64,000 bases of DNA from NCBI GenBank assembly GCA_016648135.1, contig JADDOH010000524.1, positions 434,001-498,000 on the forward strand, read 5' to 3'. Origin of the DNA: Agrypnia vestita. Its lineage: Eukaryota; Arthropoda; Insecta; Trichoptera; Phryganeidae. Below are positions 10,662-23,649 of this stretch, piece after piece (the stretch's first letter is position 1; each line of letters begins with the position of its first letter). The notes under the pieces are model-generated. The model saw only the letters and a program-made list of their open reading frames with translations. It was not told where the DNA came from and did not search any database. The translations under genes and the position numbers were made by a program.

Positions 10662-11904
10662 CAATATTTAAAAAAAAAAAAGTTATTTTTTGTTAGGATC
10701 ATTTGAAGAGGTACGCAGATTTTACTCAGATGTATTATAGTTACTTAATTTAACAATGATATTATGTATAATAGCTCGAAAACAACATAATGTCCCTTAT
10801 ATAAATATAAAATTGGTACTTTTCACTAGAAAATGTGTTTGGATATTGCTCTGTTATCTAAATAATTTGGAGTTAATTGTAAAAGAACAAAACATTTGAA
10901 GTATCATAGTGTTACTACACTTAGTAACACTATAAGCCACACTAAAGAGCCATCTTTGCTTCCAAAGCAGCATGCTTCTAGTATGTTCTCTAAATTCCTG
11001 CCAAACGGTTAGTTCGTATGTCAACGATCCAGGGACCTTTCACTTTCGCCTTCCAGCTCGAGGTCACTGCTCGGTCTCCTTTTTAGAACTTCTCTTGTCC
11101 TCTTGTATCATCATATACCCCGCCCTGTTTCGGTATCAATAAAATCCATTATATTTTTAGATGGGTAAGATTTTTTTTATGAGTTTCTTTACATATCTTT
11201 TACTATATTTTATTCTTAAAATTTAATCCTGGTTTATCAATCACGACTATTAAAACCACCAATCTAATTGACTATAATATCAACTCATAATATACATACG
11301 TACGTCATAATTTTTTTTTATTATTTGTATGTGATTTGTACGGAAAATGTGGGACTAATTCAGTTTTGCTTAATTAACATAAATAAAAAATGTATATTTA
11401 ACTCCTTGGTCCTTCAGGATGAATTTTATTTTTCGTCTATGAAAAATAATTAATATTAAATTTCAGTAACAGTAACAGTAAACAATGAAGTGTCTAGCTT
11501 GAAAGCTCTGGTTAGATCACATCATTTTTTTTTTTTTTTTATAATAGAAATAAAATTCAAGGGTGAATCTATATATTTTCAACAAATATTTATCAATAGA
11601 AAGCTAAAAAGCTTCTTAGATCTATACATTAACCTTCTTCATTTTTCGCTTAAAACGGAAACATAGAAAAAGGTAATCCTCTTAAAAAGGTAAACAAAAA
11701 TCATGTATATTTGTCCGAGATTCCGCGTACATTTTATTTATTCTATTCTATATTCATTAATTATACCTACATGTTTCGGAATAACCTTTCTATCGTCAAG
11801 GTGTTTTATTTATTTCAAAATATAAAAATGAAAGATTTCTTTTGTTTTTTGGTTTTTCTAAATTATTAAAATATATATTTAAATATTATTGCTGAAGTTC
11901 TTGA
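10662..11904. other. No gene recognised; small hairpin at 10906-10933
   Basis: A 12 bp perfect inverted repeat (ATAGTGTTACTA, 10906-10917 with 10922-10933) is present. The rest is AT-rich sequence with no supported feature. Confidence 0.35.
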
Positions 11905-12180
11905 TTACACAAAATCATTGAAAAAAACTTTTAGAATTGGACTAGTAGATAAATTTAATTCATTATTAATAATATTTTCTTTACTTTTACAAGCTTTACT
12001 AATTATTAATGATTCTAAATTATTCAATTTCAGACCAAAATTATTTATGTGAAAACTAGAAAGTCCTAAATTTTTTTTAAAACCGTGATCATTTTCTAAT
12101 AAATGATTTGAAAAATCAGAAAAACCATAATTATTCAGACATCTCAAATGCTCTTTATTTTTTAAAATGTCAAAAAGTAT
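11905..12180 (-). CDS. Unidentified reading frame, possible exon
   Basis: The frame is open from about 12180 to a stop at 11905, about 90 codons, rich in Asn, Leu and Ser, with no domain I recognise. An ATG is at 12147. It follows the 12201-12491 frame on the same strand with about 20 bp between them. In such AT-rich DNA a frame of this length can occur by chance. It could also be part of a decayed gene or virus-like fragment. No function is assigned. Confidence 0.2.
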   Translation of the reverse strand: MLFDILKNKEHLRCLNNYGFSDFSNHLLENDHGFKKNLGLSSFHINNFGLKLNNLESLIISKACKSKENIINNELNLSTSPILKVFFNDFV

Positions 12181-12200
12181 TAAAGTGCTTATTTTTTTAT

Positions 12201-12491
12201 TTAAACTATGTGAGCAGTGAATGTCATAGTGTGGCCACTGCTGTGTACTGATGTGGATATATTTACGCGATCACGGAACTGCCTCAAAAGTTTAATCGGT
12301 ATTACCACCACACCTGGCAATCCATTATTTATAATTTTTTGTGCTGTGTCTAATAATGATGTTTTCGCAAACTTTTGATTTCCAAGCAATTCTTGTTCAA
12401 TGTCATTTTGACTGATGTCAATGTATAATTTTGTTTTCAAGACTAAAGGAATCACGATATTCGTAGGAAATAAGTCAACATCGCGACTCAA
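12201..12491 (-). CDS. Unidentified reading frame of 96 codons
   Basis: Starts ATG at 12491. The central part (KTSLLDTAQKIINNGLPG then VVVIPIKLLRQF) has an alternation of hydrophobic and polar residues that looks more protein-like than most frames here. The ending is SGHTMTFTAHIV. No motif, signal peptide or membrane segment identifies it. It may be an exon or fragment of a host or element-derived gene. This is a low-confidence call. Confidence 0.25.
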   Translation of the reverse strand: MSRDVDLFPTNIVIPLVLKTKLYIDISQNDIEQELLGNQKFAKTSLLDTAQKIINNGLPGVVVIPIKLLRQFRDRVNISTSVHSSGHTMTFTAHIV

Positions 12492-13559
12492 GACTATTCA
12501 GTACCGAATTAATCACCGTTGAAAATGAGCCTTCGAGTCATACCCGAAATATAAATATTAATATTAAATATTAAATAAAAAACAAAGAAAATACAAATTC
12601 ATATATTCAGCGACGCTCGTGTCGTTGAAAAACCAACTTGGTCATAATAATTAACTCCGATAAATTATTATTTCATAAATGTAAATAAGCCAAGTCATTG
12701 TAATAAATGAACATAATGGGTATGTTGCTTCCTTTTCACGGAAATTGTATGAACCAACAATTTTATCGCAATAATTAAGTGGGCCACTAATGTACATAAG
12801 TGGCAAATTAATTACGAAATGAAAAGATGACAAGTGCCTCTGTGTGAATAAGTCCGCAATGTTCAACGATTTTTCTTTTATTCGGACGTATTTCTGCAAA
12901 CAAGATCCAGCCCACACCAGTAGCATTCTGTGACAATTAACTTTTTAGGTTTTATTTGTAAAATGTGCGTGTTTACTTTATTGCTCAAAAGTACTCCATC
13001 TACCTTCCACATTTATAATTTTATATTGTTAAAAGTTAAAAATAAATTATCAGCTTTTGTCAATCTTTATGGTGGATATCTTTAACAGAATACAAAATTA
13101 TGAGTTGTATCTATTTGACAATATCATGGAAGTAGGATAATTATATATATCGAAATAATTAAAAACATCTATTTCAAAGTCTTAAGAATAATAAAATAAG
13201 TGTTCTATTAAAGTAAAAAGTAGAAAGTAGGTATAAAAATCTTTTTGGGTATTTATAATAGTTTATTTATTTTTTGTGTATTTATAATATATATAATATT
13301 CAGTAATAATGACTATTTAACATTATTAGTTTCCAAATTAAGACCTCCTTAATATCCTTCTCAATTGTCTTTAATAACGATTCTCCTAATCAATTCAACA
13401 TTTCTGAAGCTAATTTCGTTTCCTAAGCATTACGAATCCTTTTTAAAAAATACATCAATAATGCTTGGAAATTTTAAGAACGATCGTATTTTACTTGTAA
13501 AATGCCGTGTGGCATTGATTTTTATGTACATAAAATATAGAGGACCTTTTTTCCTGGTT
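12492..13559. other. AT-rich intergenic sequence
   Basis: Nothing recognised beyond short chance frames. Confidence 0.35.
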
Positions 13560-13880
13560 GATACATACCTATATCATCATCATCGTCATCATCAATCTTG
13601 GCTCTACAACCCCTGGTGGGTATTAACCTTCTCAAGTGTCTTCCTCCACTCATCTCGGTTTTTGCGCCAGCTCTCCCCAGTTCAGAAGCTCCAAGGCAGA
13701 TATGTCTCCATCTTTATTTTGGCCTTCCTAAGCTCCTTCGCTCTATCTGTCTTGAGTTCAGCAGGGACTTTGGTGCTTGATGCTCGGTCATTCTCTCCAC
13801 AGCCAACGAAGCCTTCCCTGTTTTATAAATTTTGTGAAGCTTCTTAAACAGAGTATAAAGCTCAATGGTGTTACGTCTGC
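13560..13880 (-). pseudogene. LINE tail (RTE/endonuclease-reverse-transcriptase type), decayed
   Basis: The minus strand is a diverged copy of the LINE tail at 61553-61880. Both share AGCTCCTTCGCTCTAT, GAGTTCAGCAGGGAC and CTCATCTCG (plus-strand wording). Both also end at a run of ATC repeats (13572-13591), equivalent to a GAT-type 3' tail on the coding strand. The frame is broken. A plus-strand frame of 160 codons over the same bases (13365-13847) is a shadow of this remnant. Confidence 0.55.
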
Positions 13881-16189
13881 GCCAAAGTCAATTTTCTAAA
13901 ATATGCCTCAAATACTTATATAATATTTTTTTAATATTGTGGGTTGGATCCTGTTTGCTGAAATATGTCCACTTTTTTATAATTCGATTTTTCGAACTGG
14001 GCCAAAGATAGGATATGATTTCATTTAGCCAACCAAGACGGCCGAATCAGTGAGCAAGTTTTTACATACGTTGTATATATCAAAGCGTTAAAAAAGTGCA
14101 TTTCATTACGAATAACCTTGAATGTGTGTTACGTTTCCGACAAAGCTGTTGATTTCGCGAAAGATATCGATGTAAAATGGTAAAATGTCATTAGCAATTC
14201 ATTAATTAATTACATCCTTTTACTCTGATTAATGCGCTTTTAATTTTGCTGTGTTGAAATAGCGCATTGTCACATGAATAATAATAAATTAGATGAATCG
14301 CTTAATAATATTCACCTCCAGGACTCAGGAAAATAAAATAGTAGAAATACCTTTAATCAATTAATAATAAACCAAATTTTGTATTTATGTGGGGTATAAA
14401 AGCAAAGACAGCAATATCCATTAACTAAAAAAAATGTTTTGAATGCAATCACGGAGGATTACTTATTTAAAATAACTAAATTTTAGACTTTATGAATTTA
14501 TCATTTCAAAGATCATGTTTACTATAAATTTATAGACTATATTTCCCGTAAAATCTCGGATTCAGTACATTATAAATTAGTAATCCCCGATGACTGCATT
14601 AAATTTTTTTAGAAATTGCTGCCTTTTATTTTACACCTCACATTTAATTTTAGGAACCCTGTACAAAACAAATGCTCCTTGTAAGGCATGCGAAAAATAA
14701 AGGAAGCCTGCACTACCTAACCCTTGACCGCTTATCCTGGTCAACTTACTCTATCCCCAAAAAAATAAATGTTTTTCAAAAAGAAAACATATTTTCAAAT
14801 TTTAGATCTCAGACAGATATTTCCATTTTTTCCATTTCGAAATATTTTATATCCAGTTGTGTCGGACGATTTTGATACTATTTTATTCGAAGTGTGCCTG
14901 TGTGTGGCTTATGCTCCAACGTAGAAACGGCGAGAATTATTTTAATGTTGGAACCATGGTCATGAGATCAAATCAGTGTTGCCTCTTGCGATGATGCAAG
15001 TGGAGTGAAAGTAACATATTCTGTACATAAGAAAAAAATTATAAATAAGTATTATGTGAATGCAATCAAATGAATAAAATTATATTTTCGAGTGTGAAAG
15101 TGTAATGCAAATGTCCATTAATAATTTGTATAATTATATTTATGTTGACATCATAATGTAGGCAGAATCTTACGGTCGGTCTCAACTCTCGGATAATGTA
15201 TTTAACAAGTAATTTGGTCATGTGAACATCATTCGTATAGCTGAGAACATTTTTAACTCACAAAAATAACATCATATATGAAATGAACAGAATAGTCATC
15301 TTAGCCAATACTATGGTTTATAGAGTTTATGGAGTTTAACCAAGACTAGCAAAAAAATACAGATCAAGTGTTACAAAACACTTGGCAGGTCAGTGTTAAT
15401 GTTTGGCTCAGAATTATAGGCCTTAACGAAAAGTGTGTGCATCAGTGAAAGGATGCTGGATATTATTGGGAGGAAGAAGATTCTTAGACAAACTCGCAGG
15501 AAAATAGTACATGGCAGGAAAATTACATATGTATACCTTAGCATGAGTTCTTAGTTACAAATTGTCTGAAGACTAGCCAATCACAGAACTCTGTTGAATC
15601 AGTATTAGGAATGGACGATAACTAATTACCTACGAGAGTAGTTGAGAGCTCCTGCAGCGTCCATGAAAGGATAAAAACTTAATCTTAACAACCATATATT
15701 TATTTTCTTCTTCTTCGTCTTAAGAAATATTCCTATTTGCAAGTAGTTCTCTCCAACAATACCCATTATATACCAATTCCTTTACTGTAGCTTTAGCATC
15801 TGCTCACTGCAGAAAATGATTTATAAAAATTTTCCTCAGCATCTTCTATTTCTGGCGCTGTGGTTATGTATGTATCGTATTGAAGAACATGACATAAACA
15901 TTTTCTGCATATATTTTCTGTTTACTATCATCCCAAGGATAAATTAAATTTTTCCCTCATGTCTTCCAAAGTGTCGCAATTTCATTTCCTTCCTTCCAGA
16001 TAATTTTCATCATTTTCATACAGCGACACATTTCAAAGGCTTCAAGATTCTCTGTATCTCTTTTAATCATTTTTATTCACTCTTTCGAATAACTAATAGA
16101 GTGTCATCATGAATTAAAATAATATACCCACATCATTTGCAAAAGATTGAAGGTTACGTTTTTTATAACGGTACGAGAATTGTGTTATT
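13881..16189. other. Intergenic sequence, nothing recognised
   Basis: AT-rich with scattered short frames. I found no repeat pair, gene or RNA signature that I can support in this 2.3 kb. Confidence 0.3.
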
Positions 16190-16680
16190 TTTATGGAGAA
16201 ATGATTAATAACATGAAATCGTGACAATTTGTCCCCATCAGCATGGCGCGCTCCATACCCGAGACGTGCATTAATTTCCTTCTCTCAGCAGCGCGCGCAT
16301 AATTCAAATAATTAATTAAGCAGAATGCGATACGTCGTAAATATCCCCCGTTGGCTGTTTTCAATACAAATATTGTCAATCTCTCACAGGTGCTGCGGGG
16401 CTTCCAGTTTTTTGTTTCCTGGTTCTGTAAATCGTGGCAAATTTAAATACAATAAATTCATATATCAGTGTCAACGGCGAGACACGTACAATCGGTAAAT
16501 GTATGCAAAATCGCCGATCGCAACGGGAGTCCCGGCGCACACGCAATCATTAATTGCTGTCATCATATTAGCATCATCGTATGTGGGTTTTTGTCACCTT
16601 TTAAAAACTGGCTTGACGGCATCCTTGGTAGGTCGACTGTCAGGTCTTTCCTACCAAGAACGTTTCTCAATACGTAATAC
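16190..16680. other. Noncoding block of mixed composition, possible conserved element
   Basis: Contains GCGCG runs (16249, 16292) next to AATTAATTAAG (16310-16320) and is free of recognised repeats. Such blocks in insect gene deserts are often conserved enhancers, but this is inference only. Confidence 0.2.
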
Positions 16681-16782
16681 TTTTGGTGATGCGAAGATTC
16701 AGTTTTTTAATCTCTTCCTCATATTATGTGTCATCTTACGAGATTGCACTAATATGGAGCTTGTTATCAAGTGAGTTACTAC

Positions 16783-16957
16783 TTATTTTATTTTGTTTTG
16801 TTTTGTTTTATTTTATTTTATTTTATTTTATTTTATTTTATTTTATTTTATTTTATTTTATTTTATTTTATTTTATTTTATTTTATTTTATTTTATTTTA
16901 TTTTATTTTTTATTATTTTATTTTATTTTATTTTATTTTATTTTATTTTATTTTTTA
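16783..16957. repeat. TTTTA pentanucleotide microsatellite
   Basis: About 34 units of a five-base repeat (TTTTA), with TTTTG variants at the left end and one interruption near 16908-16916. The long Phe/Leu/Tyr/Ile frames across it are artefacts. Confidence 0.95.
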
Positions 16958-16990
16958 TCAAACAGACCATCAACAGGCCATCAATGACCC

Positions 16991-17280
16991 GAATAGATGG
17001 TCCTAATGTGACATAAGAGTACAGAGTAAGAACATTTTGTGAACTTTTTGAAAATTACATATATAATTACAATGAGCATTTTAGATATGACCTAATCACA
17101 CAATAAACTTTTACGATAAAGTGATGGTAAGTAATGAATAGATGATCCTATTGTGACACAAGAGTACAGAGTAAGAACATTTTGTGAACTTTTTGAAAAT
17201 TACATATATAATTACAATGATCATTTTGGATATGACATAATCACACAATAAACTTTTACAATAAATTGATGATAATTAAT
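16991..17280. repeat. Tandem duplication, two 145 bp units
   Basis: Units 16991-17135 and 17136-17280 both start GAATAGATG and share ACAGAGTAAGAACATTTTGT and CACACAATAAACTTTTAC. They differ at only a few positions, which suggests a recent duplication. A third unit starts (GAATAAATAA at 17281) but diverges at once. No coding content. Confidence 0.85.
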
Positions 17281-17610
17281 GAATAAATAATATACAGTAA
17301 ATAATTTTTTATACAATACGTAATAACTTATTATGGTATATAAAAAATAATAATGCCTTAATGATAAAATGAATTGTAAATAATATTCAGAATACTATGA
17401 AAAAGTAACTTAAGAAGATCTACACACCGGATATGTAATCCCGTTAGCGTAATGTACAAACGCCATAAAATAAACAGCTCTATGCCTTAATATATTAAAT
17501 ATTTTCTACATATTAATTTAAAAGCGTACTTTGTATAAACTATAAAAATAAGAATTAACAAGTGTCGTGTGTCTCAAAACAAATATTTAGACGTATTCTA
17601 AAAATATACA

Positions 17611-17877
17611 TATTGCCATTTCTGTATCTTGACAGTTATTGTATCATAATGTAATGTAATGCCACCAATTTCAACGTTTTAAGTTTAAAAAGTTTGAAAT
17701 TAATTAATTCAATCAGAATGCTCTAAAACGTAAACAAATAACTGAACGTTCGTTTACGTTTTAGAGCTTTCTGATTGATTGGATTAATTTATTTTAAACC
17801 TGCCAAAATTAAAACGTCAAAATTGGCGGCATTATAATGTTAAACAATAAATGTAAAGATGCAGAAATAGCAATATT
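17611..17877. mobile_element. Fold-back MITE (family M1), copy 1
   Basis: Almost the entire element is an inverted repeat. The left arm has TTTCTGTATCTTGACAG and CTCTAAAACGTAAAC, and the right arm has GTTTACGTTTTAGAG and ATGCAGAAATAGCAATA. A second copy is at 19834-20140. No coding content. Confidence 0.6.
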
Positions 17878-18363
17878 GATATTTTCAAAATATGGCAGAT
17901 TATATGGAAGCCGGTTGAAGTTAAATTAATCATACATAAAGATTTTTTTCAAATGAATAATTATGTCAAACCACAAAGTAAACGCTATGTACCTATATCA
18001 ACAGTAAACAACATTAATAAATAAACGTTATCCACAATACAGCGAAGCATACTCATCAAAATCATCAGAAAGATCGTGGAAAAAATATTGAGTTCCTTAA
18101 CCGATAGGTCATTTTTGAACATAATGATAAAAATTGAATGTTCTTAAAAATATAAGCACATCAGTGATTTTTATTGAGAAAATGTTTATGGCACAGAGTA
18201 AATGACAAAATTTCACTGCTGCCAGAATATATATACATATACGTATTTAATAAAGAAAAATTATTAAGTTATTAGAATTAACATTTATGAGTCAATCTTC
18301 GGTCTTTTACAATTTTCTTGGTGAATAATACATAAATGTAATGAAAATGTGTTGAATATACAT

Positions 18364-18624
18364 ATCTACGGCTCCTACGTATAATATCGTAACCCACAAA
18401 TTGACGATTTTGAGTTTTTTGTGTATTTCATATGTATTTAATTATATCTTTAATTCCAAGAAAGAAAGAAAAAAAATTTATAATAAAAAACGTTATTTAT
18501 TGCAAAATATATTTTTTTCTTTCTTCGAATTAAAGATATAATAAAATACATATGAAATACACAAAAAACTCAAAATGGTCGATTTGTAGGTTACGATATT
18601 GTACGTAGGAGCCGTCGATATATG
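18364..18624. mobile_element. Fold-back MITE (family M2), about 260 bp
   Basis: Arms of roughly 110 bp. The left arm carries CGGCTCCTACGTATAATATC and GTGTATTTCATATGTATTTA, and the right arm returns AAATACATATGAAATACAC and GTACGTAGGAGCCG. A solo end of the family is at 3308-3330. Confidence 0.6.
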
Positions 18625-18859
18625 TTTGATGAAATGTACGATAAAACATGAAAGTTGAGAGTAGAGTGAAGTATAAAAACAAAGAAGCATAAAGACATTA
18701 GATAACAGATTTTACAATAAAATAAATGTAAAATAAAAATTACATATCATTGCCGGATATAGGCTGTTAATTTTTCTGTTTATAATATTATAAAATTATA
18801 CCGAGGAGTTAACTAATTTTAAACGATATTTCTATATTTTCAGAGAATTATTATGTATT

Positions 18860-19180
18860 TTATATGTTTATAATAAAAAATATAGAGGTATCATTACCAG
18901 CTGCGAAATTTATGCATCATGAGAAGGACTACAGATATCTCTGACGTAGTCCCTTCAAAAATATGGAAAGTTAAAATTTTGAACATATATATCAAACTTT
19001 AAAAAATTTGGTAATGTGTAGATGTTGAAATTGGTGGATATTGGATTGTGTGGAGTGATCACCTAAGCCAGTTCATACAGGTTACAAGCCCTGAGCCAAC
19101 GTATAACAGACTTTCACACACGTTTCTCATAATAGCTTCGTCTCTGCGAGACTTCGATAATTTATCTCAATTAATTTTAA
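18860..19180 (+). mobile_element. F1-related repeat copy
   Basis: Parallels 23650-23970 over its length. Both contain ATTACCA(A/G)CTGCGAAAT near the start and GACTTC(G/T)ATAATTTATCTC at the end, the latter being the F1 arm in inverted orientation. Confidence 0.5.
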
Positions 19181-19701
19181 ACACTTCTAAAACATATTTT
19201 ATTTATTTATAACAACATAATTTAAAAAAAAACTTAATGTTAAAATTTCAAAATATTAAAATTTTTAAATCATGAATTAACAACGCAGTGAGGAATGTAA
19301 TTATATTTAAACCTTGCAAAACAATACGATCAGAGAATTGTGAATTTGAGCACTCCAAATTTTGAGCTTTCAACAACACTCTACACGCTGTGTATTGTAA
19401 AAAGCTCTTGCCGGGTATTTTGATCACTGTACAAAAATCTTGAATAATGCTGCTTTTGTCTTCTTTTGAAGTAGTTTGAGCGTGCATATGAATTCGGAAT
19501 TTCAGAATTTTGACGCTCTTGGAGGATCTCCGTACTTACTGACCACTTTGAGTATAATTATGTAACATTTTTCAAAGTACTATTCTATGTGACCAGATCA
19601 AGATTAACTGTTTTGTAAATCTTGTGAGCTTAAATCTTATACGACTTAGCCAAAAGTATTTTTTTAATGCATTAAAAAATTAAGTCTTTCGACAACATGT
19701 A

Positions 19702-19790
19702 AGAAAGCAATTATTATTTCATGTTGCTAGAAAACAATTATTATTTCATGTTGCTAGAAAACAATTATTATTTCATGTTGCTAGAAAATA
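19702..19790. repeat. Minisatellite, three 27 bp units
   Basis: Units start at 19702, 19729 and 19756. Each contains CAATTATTATTTCATGTTGC, with one base difference in the first unit. A partial fourth unit follows. Confidence 0.85.
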
Positions 19791-19833
19791 CAAGGATGGA
19801 GGTCGAAAGCTCTATCTCAATATAATCTGTGCT

Positions 19834-20140
19834 TTTCTGAAAATAGCAATATTGGGATGTCAGATCTTTATCCTAATCTTGACAGGTATGCATAACATTG
19901 TATTGCCGCCAATTTCGGTGTTTTAAGTTTGACATGTTTGAAATAATGAATTCAATCAATCAGAAAGCTCTAAAACGTAAACGAACATTGAGTTATTCAC
20001 AATTACGTATAATGAGCTTTCTAATTGATTGAATTCATTAATTTCAAACCTGTCAAACATAAAATGTCAAAAAAACGGCGTCACAATGTTATACAATAAC
20101 TGTCAAGATACAGAAATAGCAATATTGCTTATTTCAGAAT
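19834..20140. mobile_element. Fold-back MITE (family M1), copy 2
   Basis: Ends in CTGAAAATAGCAATATTG and its near inverse at about 20121-20140. Shares GCTCTAAAACGTAAACG and ATTGATTGAATTCATTAA-type internal arms with copy 1 at 17611-17877. Confidence 0.6.
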
Positions 20141-22267
20141 ACGGATTAATGCCCGTATACTAAATGTTATGTTAATCTCTCGATAAAACCACGAAGAGTA
20201 GAAGCAAAAGTAAGGACTATGATCAGTCGTGAGTTTTTAGCGGTTAGCTGTGAAGGGGAAAAAGAATTCCCACCCGACCGAAAGAATTCTTCCGTGTTCA
20301 GTGTGTGTATTGGCGTATGTGAAAGCGTGGATGACTGTATTCAGTAAAACTAATAAGATAGAGCAGGTCGATAAATGATATAAGTGATACTCACTGTTTG
20401 ATGTTGCGGTTTATTAGAGTAATATTTAAAGGTTGCGCAGTGAATAAAAATATTACTGTTTGAGAGTACGACAATTGTTAACAAAATGGTCATCACACGG
20501 GCGCGTTGCAATATATCTTGCACCTGTTTGGCGAAAATAGTTGCTGCTTAACGACTAGAGTCGGCGGTAGCTCCCAACCACCACAAGTTCATTAATTAGA
20601 AAGGAAGAGTGAAATAAATTTAACCCGCACGACAATGCATTTTGATTAAAAGGTACGATTTTATTGTTTCAGAGGTAAGTTTGTAGAACTCCATAATCGC
20701 ACATATGGAAATAAAAACAATTGTTTTTTAGTTTTAATTTCTTTTAAATTTTCTGAGACGCGTTTCGCCTTATGAGGGCATTATCATCGCATATGTGTAA
20801 TAAGGTACGATTCTTGAAAATAAAAACTCGATGTATTGCATTTTTGTATTGGCAAACTAAGGCCAACCCCGAATGCTTTGGTATGCTTACTCCACTGTAC
20901 TTATAATTCTATGTACGTTTTTAGTATTTGCGAAGAGGCCCAATGATAATTAAGTTAGTTCGTCGAAACAATCCAGAAAGTTCTAGGCAGTCACTGGGGC
21001 AAAAAACTGGCGCGCCACCAGAATTCTGGCGAAAACACCGAGTCACCAGTCACCAGTCACCACCTCTCACCAAAAACAGTAGAATCGCGCCCGAATAGTT
21101 TCCCAATAAATCGGAACGCGGGTACCTACTTAATGTTGCCAATAACAACATCTAGTAATGACGTAACGCTCCAGCCACACCGCGTGCAGTGTGTCCCACG
21201 CTACGGGACGTGTCGCGGGAGGTCACACAGAGTGACGAGTCGTGACCGGCTCGGCATTGTGTGGACGGACCTTTACGTGAGGCTGCTCGCTAAGGCTGCG
21301 GTCAAACTAGTTCATAGATCAAAATATTTTTTAATTAATTTTTTTTTCACTCTGATGTTACACATTTTTGGTACGGTAGGTGCATAATCGAATTTATGCG
21401 AGGTGCGAGAGAAAGTTGAAATTAATTATTATAACGGGCTATTTATGTTTGATAAAATATTTTATTTTTAAAATTGGTATTTCATTAATACGGCATTAAA
21501 AAATAAATAACATTCATCATTAATGAATTTATATATTTTTTATATTAATAACACAATTTTATCTAAAATATTAAGTGTTGCGTGATATATTGATATTGTT
21601 GCAAATATAATCTGAAGAGTCTCCCCATCTATCGAATTTCGCGACACAAATTATGAAAGTGTTTTTCAATAAAAGATTCCAAAATATTTTGAAAACTTTT
21701 TGCGAGAAAATTTGACGAAAAGCTACAATGCATTCCTAAAATTCATCTGTTTATGTAAAATAGATAAAATATTAATTGATTATTTTCGCTCTTTTTATAA
21801 AATTATAAAATATATTGGTTATAATTATTATTGGTATTAGGAATATAGTTATTTTGCAAACCTAGCTATAACTGTAATTATATGTTATAAAAAATTAAAA
21901 TAACAAAATGGTTCTAATATTAAAATATGTGTCAAATTTTGTAAATAAACGTAAATAAATTCGATTCCGCTAAGTAGGAAGACCATTATTAGGGTAGTAT
22001 TATTATACAGTAACATTGTGAAAGAGATTAAATTTTTCAGAGCTTACTTTGGAGCGTATTTTAAGGAAGCTGTAATTTCGATTATTATAAAAATAAAATC
22101 ATATGTTAATTATTATTTTTTATTCGTTTACATTTTTAAACCAGTTCAAAGCGGGTATTTCTGAATCTACTACAACTAAATTAAAATATTTAGAACAATA
22201 TTTTATTTTATACGTATGTTCTGAAAACATAATCACTGGATTTATCAATTTAATCAAGATAGATTAC
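20141..22267. other. Intergenic; GC-richer block at 20990-21310
   Basis: 20755-20800 contains a decayed hammerhead-like tract on the minus strand (GGCGAAACGCGTC) with the CTGANGA core damaged. 20990-21310 is CpG-rich, has GTCACCA repeats (21045-21062), and has an open plus-strand frame of 84 codons with no recognisable domain. It could be a promoter or 5' exon region. Nothing firmer can be said. Confidence 0.25.
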
Positions 22268-22405
22268 AGAAATCTCACAGATACGAAGCTATTTATATGA
22301 GAAAACTGTATGCAAGTCTTTTATATATGTACGAGTGGGCTAAAGTGATCACTCTACACAATGCAATGTTCACCAAATCCATCCTAAGAACATCCACATT
22401 ATCAA
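22268..22405 (+). mobile_element. F1 repeat, left part
   Basis: Carries CTCACAGATACGAAGCTATT and CACAATGCAATGTTCACC, matching the left part of the F1 copy at 9-190. No matching right arm was seen. Confidence 0.5.
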
Positions 22406-22494
22406 ATTTTTTTAAAGTTGTATACGTGATTTCCAAAATGAAACCTTCCATATATTTGAAGGGAATATGCTAGAGACATATTTAGTCCTTTTTT

Positions 22495-22828
22495 TAGACT
22501 CGTGGAAATCGTTAGAAAAGTTTGATTAGCAACGGCGGCGGTCCGATAACGTCGCGGAATATTTTCTAAATTTGAATTACTCCGTCGGTATATATAATAG
22601 GTACTTCACTACGAATGTCGAAAATCTAAATTGACTGACAAATGTTTATAGAATTTAATCTTCAAAGCATGAAGTGTCTTATCAAAGCTCAAAACATTTT
22701 AGAAATATATTAAATTACTGCAAATTTAGTGTTATGTTATATGTTTTAATTCGTCTTTAATTATTGTTATATTTTACAAAGAAAGGGAGTATAATAAAAA
22801 CTTGGTTTTTATGGGTTATTTTTTTATT
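22495..22828 (-). mobile_element. Repeat A fragment
   Basis: Shares GTCGCGGAATATTTTCTAA, TTGAATTACTCCGTCGGTAT and AAAGAAAGGGAGTATA with the copies at 30366-31994 and 39643-40320, and ends in the family's TTTTTATGGGTTA end. The inner half is missing. Confidence 0.6.
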
Positions 22829-23649
22829 AAATAGTATACATAGACTTATCTATAACCTATCTTAATTAAATTATTTTTTTTAAATAAAATTAAAACCATG
22901 TCCAAATAAATCACCAATCGAAGTTGAATTATTGCGTCTTCATCTTTACATTGGGTGACGGATAGCGGACAATCCACGTGATTAATCAATCCACGGTAAA
23001 TTGACTCTTAAACCGGGCGATCGTAAGGTTCAAATTTCCTCGTTTGACGTTTGTTTTTTTATATTGGTTTGATTGATCAGTTTTCAATAAAGGAACTTGA
23101 TTACGACGTCCAACAGCGGGGCTATGACGTGATGTCAAAAGGAAAAATTCGTCATCAAATCACTGCCCGAGTGTGTTCGTGAAGCGGCGCCGTGTCAAAA
23201 GTTTATTTGATCACTAAGAGATACGGCGCTCAGATTTCAGGCATCGGTTCAAGAGTCCAGATATCGGACGTGCTGGTACACGAGAATATCCCGACTCGCC
23301 GTGGTGTTACATGGATGTAATTTGATTACACGCTCGATTGTGGCTGTAGGTACTTGGGAGAGTGATCACCATTAACATGAACCAACATACGCAACTCGTA
23401 AAATTGAGTCCACTTGGAAAAAAGAAACAGTGTGAATTCGCCAGCTTAGATAAGATACCATTAATATAAAAAATTAAATTAATAACAGAAATCATTCTGT
23501 GGACAAAATCCAGTTATAGTATTCTAAAAGCATTTACTAGTACCTATATAAAAATATTGTTAAAAATGTTTACTGGTCTATGAAAAAGGAGTTAAATTGA
23601 ATATAATAATTTTCAGGCGTATTCTAGTGTATATGTTAAATAATTCGTA
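22829..23649. other. Intergenic, mixed composition
   Basis: 22915-23310 is less AT-rich and repeat-free, with no coding frame that I recognise. The remainder is AT-rich. Confidence 0.3.

Noticed and set aside
13365..13847. 160-codon plus-strand reading frame
   Set aside because: It overlaps, on the opposite strand, a recognisable LINE tail; it is a shadow frame.
16683..17016. Three long overlapping plus-strand reading frames rich in Phe, Leu, Tyr and Ile
   Set aside because: They are translations of the TTTTA microsatellite.
20755..20800. Fifth hammerhead motif
   Set aside because: GAAACGCGTC and a short stem II are present, but the CTGANGA core is missing a base; kept only as a decayed remnant.
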